Shown here: one piece after another, positions 15,528 to 19,446 of the stretch | How the letters are laid out: the number at the start of each line of letters is the position of its first letter | How positions within the stretch are numbered: the first letter of the stretch is position 1 | Source of the DNA: Bacteroidales bacterium UBA1736 | GTDB lineage: Bacteria; Bacteroidota; Bacteroidia; Bacteroidales; UBA932 | Assembly: GCA_002315825.1 (NCBI GenBank) | Contig: DCIC01000118.1 | Coordinates: 1 to 19,446 of the forward strand | Direction: 5' to 3' | DNA length: 19,446 bases | Translations under genes and position numbers: made by a program | The notes under the pieces: model-generated | Database searches by the model: none | The model's input: only the letters and a program-made list of their open reading frames with translations | Told to the model about the DNA's origin: nothing

Positions 15528-18191
15528 TCAAGGTAGCTCTATTATGATACGTGAAAACTCATCTTTGACTGACTCAGCGGAGATATTTCCGCCAAAGTCC
15601 TGAATAACCTGCTGGCTCAGATACAAACCGACACCCGGAGCCTCTGCAGTGGGCTTTGTGGTAAAGAAGGGATCGAAAATCTTATCCAGAATAGCCTCTT
15701 CCATACCGATTCCATTATCGAAAACAATCACTCTGCATCCGCTGCCATCGGGCATACCCTCCACTGAAATGCGAATTGCCGGAGCCTGTGCCATAGTCTC
15801 CTTGGCATACTTCTTCTTCACGGCATAGATGGCATTGGACAGAATGGACATTACTGCCTTGCTCATATTCTCCGGATTGACCTGACAGAGCACGGGTTCG
15901 GATGGTACATCTATGCTTACCTCCATACCCAGACTGTCAATGTCCGCCTTGTTGTAATTCTTGAAGACTTCGCAGTCGGAAACGCAAAGCTTGGCGATAT
16001 CAGTTTCCTCCCTATGACTGGACCGGTCGCGGAGCAACTCCTCCATAGCCTTGAGGATACGTGTTGTGGCGAGGCCGTGCTGCTCAATCTTCTCGAGATT
16101 GGTACAAAGCATATCCACGACATCCTTGCAATCGTCGAAGATATCCTCCGTCATATTGTCCTTATCATCCTCAATATTCTCATCCAGATCTTTAGCGAGG
16201 CCGATGGAAAGATGTGAGAAATTGTTGATATAGTTCATAGGATTGAGGATACGGTCAATGAGTCCCTTGGTCAATTTACCGACCGTAGCCTCCCTCTCTT
16301 GGCGAAGAAGCTGGCTCTGAGCTTCTTTCAACTCTCTGGTGCGCTCATCGACAAGGCCTTCGAGACGCATCTGCTCCTGCTCCACGCGGTATAGCCTATA
16401 GCGCATAATACCGAAAGAGCTGCCTCCAAGAATGAATACATACAGTATCCAGGTGTACCATTTCATATAGAAAGGTGCCTCTATCTTGAAAGAAACGGGG
16501 CCTGTCTGGGATGTATTTCCGAAAGCATCTTCACAACGGACATACAGATTGTATCTTCCTGCGGGGAGATGGCCGAAATTGAATTCTCCGTGAGTGTCCC
16601 ATCTTGACCACTTGTCATCCTGATGTAGTTTGTAGCTGTATCTGACTGTACCGAAGGGGTCTTCCTTGTCCATAGCCACGCTGTACGCAACATTCTTGTC
16701 CTCATTTATGAATGAACGGAGATATAGCTCAGGCGCGTATGGGGGGACAGTCCTCATCTTTTGCAGATCCATACGGATGACTCCGAAATTTCCTCCCACA
16801 TAGGCCACATCGTCATAGACTTCCATAGTCTCGACACTGTAATTGGACAGAGCCATACACCAGCTGGCAACATTGCCGGAAAGTCCATAGCACACCAAGC
16901 CCTTGTTTGCGACACCGGAGTGCCACAGCCTTCCTTCAGAGTCCTTATATTCAAAGAGCAGGCTCAGACTGTCACTTACAGCAGGATGGAATGTACTCTC
17001 GCCGGCGGCCATACAGAAGGCCTCGTTGTAATAGTTGATGGCCCATAAGCTTCCGTCCTCCTGTGATACAAACTTGGACACATTCTGGGCATTGTTGAGC
17101 TTGACTTCAGAGCCGTCAAAATAATGTCGGTATATACCATCCACCTCTCCGGTGATGAATGAGTCGTGATTCTCGACGTAGATAGCCAGAGTATGGCGGC
17201 TGGTGAGTTGGGAAAGGGATCCGTCATAACGGTACAATCCTTCCGCCGTGGCGGCCAGAATGTAGTTCCGATCCGTTTCGGCGAGCTGCCAGCAAGCGAG
17301 GTCTAGTCCTTGGACTCTATCGAAGAAGTCATCTTCATTGAGTTTGTACAATCCCTGAAGGGTACCTACAAACATATCACCCCTCGAATGTAGGATAGAG
17401 GTAACTTGTCCGTCAAGTCCATCGGTAGGGCTGTAATTAGAGAAAACGGGAGACAGTCCGATACGGAAAAGTCCATTGCTGGTTGCGCCCCACAGACTTC
17501 CCTTCCCGTCATAGACCATACCGGTGACGGAGTCGCTGCAAAGGCCGTCATCAGTATTGACGGACATTATAGGAGAGCCTGATTCATCTACGAAAATCAC
17601 TCCTTGCGAGGTGGTTGCAAGCGCTTTAAGCCTCAGATCGGGAATGTCCACAGTCTGATTGATTTCAATTCCGTTCCAGGTGCCGACTACAAAATCATCC
17701 TCAATACGGGGGGCACAGCGCTCAATCTCACTGCCATTGACATAGAAATGATCATCTCCTGCGTCAAAGAACACATAGTTGCCCTCCGAAAAGATATCAT
17801 CCACTTCCGAGAATCTGACCACACCGGTAGTGTCGGATGCCAGATATTGAATCTGGTCATCTTCATCAAGATATCCAAATACATTGTAGCCTCCGAACCA
17901 TACACGGCCGTCAGGCGTCCTATACAGATTGGTGATGCGGGATATGCCGGGGGTGTGGATTGTCTTCCACTCCACACCGTCCCACTCAATGAGACCCTCG
18001 AAGTTGGCGGCGAAGATTCGTCCCGTTGTGTCGCATTCTATATCAAAGTTTCTGTTATGCCCCTGATATTCAAGAGCACTGATATTGCGGATGAAAGGCT
18101 TTCCGCAATGTATGCCTTTCCCGTAACGCTCCACCGCCGAGGCGGACAAAAGAAGCAGGAAAGCCAATGTTAATGTACAAAGCTTTTTCAT
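15528..18191 (-). CDS. Periplasmic propeller / Y_Y_Y sensor with a degenerate histidine-kinase domain (acceptor His replaced by Asp646)
   Basis: An 887 aa membrane sensor. A Sec signal peptide (residues 1-19, cleavage near SASA-V) leads into periplasmic two-component-regulator propeller repeats to about residue 480 (GRVWFGGYNVFGYL, GSLWGATSNGLFRI, GDMFVGTLQGLYKL), then a Y_Y_Y domain (about 480-570, PAGRYNLYVRCEDAFGN), one transmembrane helix (about 578-600, WYTWILYVFILGGSSFGIM), a coiled coil, a DHp domain and HATPase_c. The DHp reads GLIDRILNPMNYINNFS where kinases have GIAHEIQNPLNFINNFS: the acceptor His is Asp646 and the next acid is Arg. The ATPase keeps the N-box (SNAIYAV), DNGIGM and GVGLYL, so ATP binding may persist. 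Unlike typical hybrid PUL sensors, it has no receiver or AraC output domain. Start: ATG at 18191 overlaps the upstream stop as ATGA and begins the signal peptide; an in-frame ATG 48 bases earlier would spoil the signal peptide. Confidence 0.9.
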   Translation of the reverse strand: MKKLCTLTLAFLLLLSASAVERYGKGIHCGKPFIRNISALEYQGHNRNFDIECDTTGRIFAANFEGLIEWDGVEWKTIHTPGISRITNLYRTPDGRVWFGGYNVFGYLDEDDQIQYLASDTTGVVRFSEVDDIFSEGNYVFFDAGDDHFYVNGSEIERCAPRIEDDFVVGTWNGIEINQTVDIPDLRLKALATTSQGVIFVDESGSPIMSVNTDDGLCSDSVTGMVYDGKGSLWGATSNGLFRIGLSPVFSNYSPTDGLDGQVTSILHSRGDMFVGTLQGLYKLNEDDFFDRVQGLDLACWQLAETDRNYILAATAEGLYRYDGSLSQLTSRHTLAIYVENHDSFITGEVDGIYRHYFDGSEVKLNNAQNVSKFVSQEDGSLWAINYYNEAFCMAAGESTFHPAVSDSLSLLFEYKDSEGRLWHSGVANKGLVCYGLSGNVASWCMALSNYSVETMEVYDDVAYVGGNFGVIRMDLQKMRTVPPYAPELYLRSFINEDKNVAYSVAMDKEDPFGTVRYSYKLHQDDKWSRWDTHGEFNFGHLPAGRYNLYVRCEDAFGNTSQTGPVSFKIEAPFYMKWYTWILYVFILGGSSFGIMRYRLYRVEQEQMRLEGLVDERTRELKEAQSQLLRQEREATVGKLTKGLIDRILNPMNYINNFSHLSIGLAKDLDENIEDDKDNMTEDIFDDCKDVVDMLCTNLEKIEQHGLATTRILKAMEELLRDRSSHREETDIAKLCVSDCEVFKNYNKADIDSLGMEVSIDVPSEPVLCQVNPENMSKAVMSILSNAIYAVKKKYAKETMAQAPAIRISVEGMPDGSGCRVIVFDNGIGMEEAILDKIFDPFFTTKPTAEAPGVGLYLSQQVIQDFGGNISAESVKDEFSRIIIELP

Positions 18192-19446
18192 CGGACAAAC
18201 GCTACATAAGGAACAGATGTGCCGATGTAATGGTCCCAATCATCAAGCGCCATATTGTCAAGTCCGGAATTCTTGATTTTGGCGGCCATTGTATCGACTG
18301 ATGTATTGAAATACTGGACTGTACCATTGGATGTACCGACAGCCACTTCTTTTTCATTGAATTTGCACATAGCAAGAGGCCACCCCGTATATGTCATATA
18401 TGCAGGAACAAGCCAGTCTCTTGTCGGCTTGACCTTATCCTCCATAAATACGGATTCCGGAACATTCAGCTCCTGCGCCATAGTATTGCCATTGTCTAAG
18501 CGCATAATTGAAAGATTCCAGATATAGACATTCTTGTCATAGGCAGCGGACAAAAGGATACCGTCAATGACCAGCATACTGGTGATACGGCTGGAGTGCC
18601 CAAATATGGTACAGACATAATCGCCTTTAGTATTGGCCTGAAAAATATCTCCATTGGCCTGTCCAAGGAAAAGCGATTTAATGTCATCTGAATAATATGC
18701 ACAGGTAATCACATCATTGCCGATAGTCTTTGCAGAGGAGAGATTCAAGTCGGCATCAAGCACAGATGCTGATTTATCCTCATAATACAGATGGATTACG
18801 CCCCCTTCGCCACGGGTGAATGCAGAGAGACGACCGCTCAGATCGATTCGGCTGCGGATAGATTCTGTCCCGATGTCATAAAGCAGAAGGAACTGCTTGG
18901 CAACCAGAAAAAGCTGGCCGTTACCACGGTCAATAATACCCATATATATGCCGTATGGAAGGTCTATCTGGCGTAAGTCTGCATCATAGCTCACTTTGCA
19001 AAGAGGTCCGTTGTATGTAAGGGCATATACGTTTGAGGTATCAGCCCATACGGCTCTGAAATCATATCGCTTGTCGTGGAACAGAGGCTTGCGGCGGGCT
19101 CCCACCTGACGATGGATCTCGATCTCACCGTAATCCGTAGTCAGGACGCAACCCTTGCCGGGAAGATAGCACATAGCTGTGACGGCCCCACCTTTGGATG
19201 TATTGACAGAAGCCTTGGTACGGGAGCAGGCACTGAGGGCGGAAAAAACCTCCGGCTGATATTTGTTGCCGTCATATTTTTGCAAGAAATACCATCCTGC
19301 GTAAGCAAGCTGGGAGGCAAGGTCTCTGTTGGATCCTTCGTACTGGCTGAGGGAAGATGTCCCCAAGGTACGTCCCAATGTCCTGTAAGAAAGCGTATCG
19401 GCCACACTCTTTGCGTATGTGGCCTCATCTCTTTGCAACTCCGCCA
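18188..19446 (-). CDS. WD40-like beta-propeller protein, C-terminal 418 residues (5' end outside the window)
   Basis: The frame is open up to base 19446, so the start and any signal or N-terminal domain are missing; the first in-window start-like codon is a TTG at 19438, which is probably an internal leucine. The visible part opens with a helical linker (SQYEGSNRDLASQLAYAGWY) resembling the stretch that precedes WD40 propellers in STAND-type and related Bacteroidota proteins. About seven divergent blades follow; the clearest is GHSSRITSM...LSAAYDKNVYIWNL, with another at VAVGTSNGTVQYFN. No catalytic motif is seen, so a scaffold or protein-binding role is inferred. Its stop overlaps the sensor start by four bases (ATGA, 18191-18188), so the two are probably translated together. 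The family is not recognised precisely and its cell compartment is unknown. Confidence 0.72.
   Translation of the reverse strand, partial: AELQRDEATYAKSVADTLSYRTLGRTLGTSSLSQYEGSNRDLASQLAYAGWYFLQKYDGNKYQPEVFSALSACSRTKASVNTSKGGAVTAMCYLPGKGCVLTTDYGEIEIHRQVGARRKPLFHDKRYDFRAVWADTSNVYALTYNGPLCKVSYDADLRQIDLPYGIYMGIIDRGNGQLFLVAKQFLLLYDIGTESIRSRIDLSGRLSAFTRGEGGVIHLYYEDKSASVLDADLNLSSAKTIGNDVITCAYYSDDIKSLFLGQANGDIFQANTKGDYVCTIFGHSSRITSMLVIDGILLSAAYDKNVYIWNLSIMRLDNGNTMAQELNVPESVFMEDKVKPTRDWLVPAYMTYTGWPLAMCKFNEKEVAVGTSNGTVQYFNTSVDTMAAKIKNSGLDNMALDDWDHYIGTSVPYVAFVR

Noticed and set aside
17604..18173. A 189-codon open frame on the plus strand, antisense to the propeller sensor
   Set aside because: Entirely within the signal peptide and propeller region of a well-supported gene; no recognisable domain.
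19400..19424. 7-base inverted repeat GGCCACA / TGTGGCC with an 11-base loop in the WD40 gene
   Set aside because: Short stem, long loop, in coding sequence; within chance expectation.

Overview
This looks like a piece of a Bacteroidota chromosome, probably from a gut-type Bacteroidales. The evidence is promoter boxes of the Bacteroidota form (TTTG, then about 20 bases, then TAnnTTTG), starts without Shine-Dalgarno sequences, outer-membrane lipoprotein signals, a TonB-dependent receptor, a periplasmic two-component propeller sensor and a DPP5-type S9 peptidase. The genus cannot be fixed from the sequence alone. Gene density is very high: the only gap between genes longer than about 20 bases is the 112 bases at 621-732, and no RNA gene, insertion sequence, CRISPR array or phage gene was seen.

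Layout. (1) 1-620, minus strand: the first 206 codons of pckA (ATP-dependent PEP carboxykinase), with a textbook Bacteroidota promoter at 666-697. (2) 733-9660, plus strand: a tightly packed run of recQ, folB, mtaB, recG, a secreted S9 dipeptidyl-peptidase and a serpin. Three of the five junctions overlap by 4 to 20 bases, one (peptidase/serpin) by 16, and recG to the peptidase is 14 bases apart. The first four are housekeeping genes (DNA repair, folate synthesis, tRNA modification). The last two form an envelope peptidase and protease-inhibitor pair. (3) 9677-19446, minus strand, convergent with the serpin: a five-gene operon read right to left. It holds a WD40-like propeller protein (cut by the window edge), a membrane propeller sensor whose kinase domain has lost its phospho-acceptor histidine, a soluble histidine kinase that has kept it, a TonB-dependent receptor with a helical repeat N-terminus, and a GH78 alpha-L-rhamnosidase lipoprotein. 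Four of its junctions are overlaps or 9-base gaps, so the products are probably made together.

The part most likely to be new is the minus-strand operon. A periplasmic sensor that looks unable to phosphorylate itself sits beside a sensorless kinase with a closely similar dimerisation domain, followed by an outer-membrane receptor and no visible response regulator. A working model (inference) is that the sensor pseudokinase and the soluble kinase form a heterodimer reporting on the envelope or on the receptor ligand, with WD40 protein, receptor and rhamnosidase as partners or outputs.

A second unexpected signal is a pair of perfect 13-base inverted repeats, both with 7-base loops. Each lies inside the signal-peptide codons of a downstream operon gene (serpin at 8481-8513, rhamnosidase at 12208-12240) and each starts about 30 bases after the stop codon of the preceding gene. 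The sequences differ but the geometry is the same, which suggests RNA hairpins that separate the expression of neighbouring genes in an operon.
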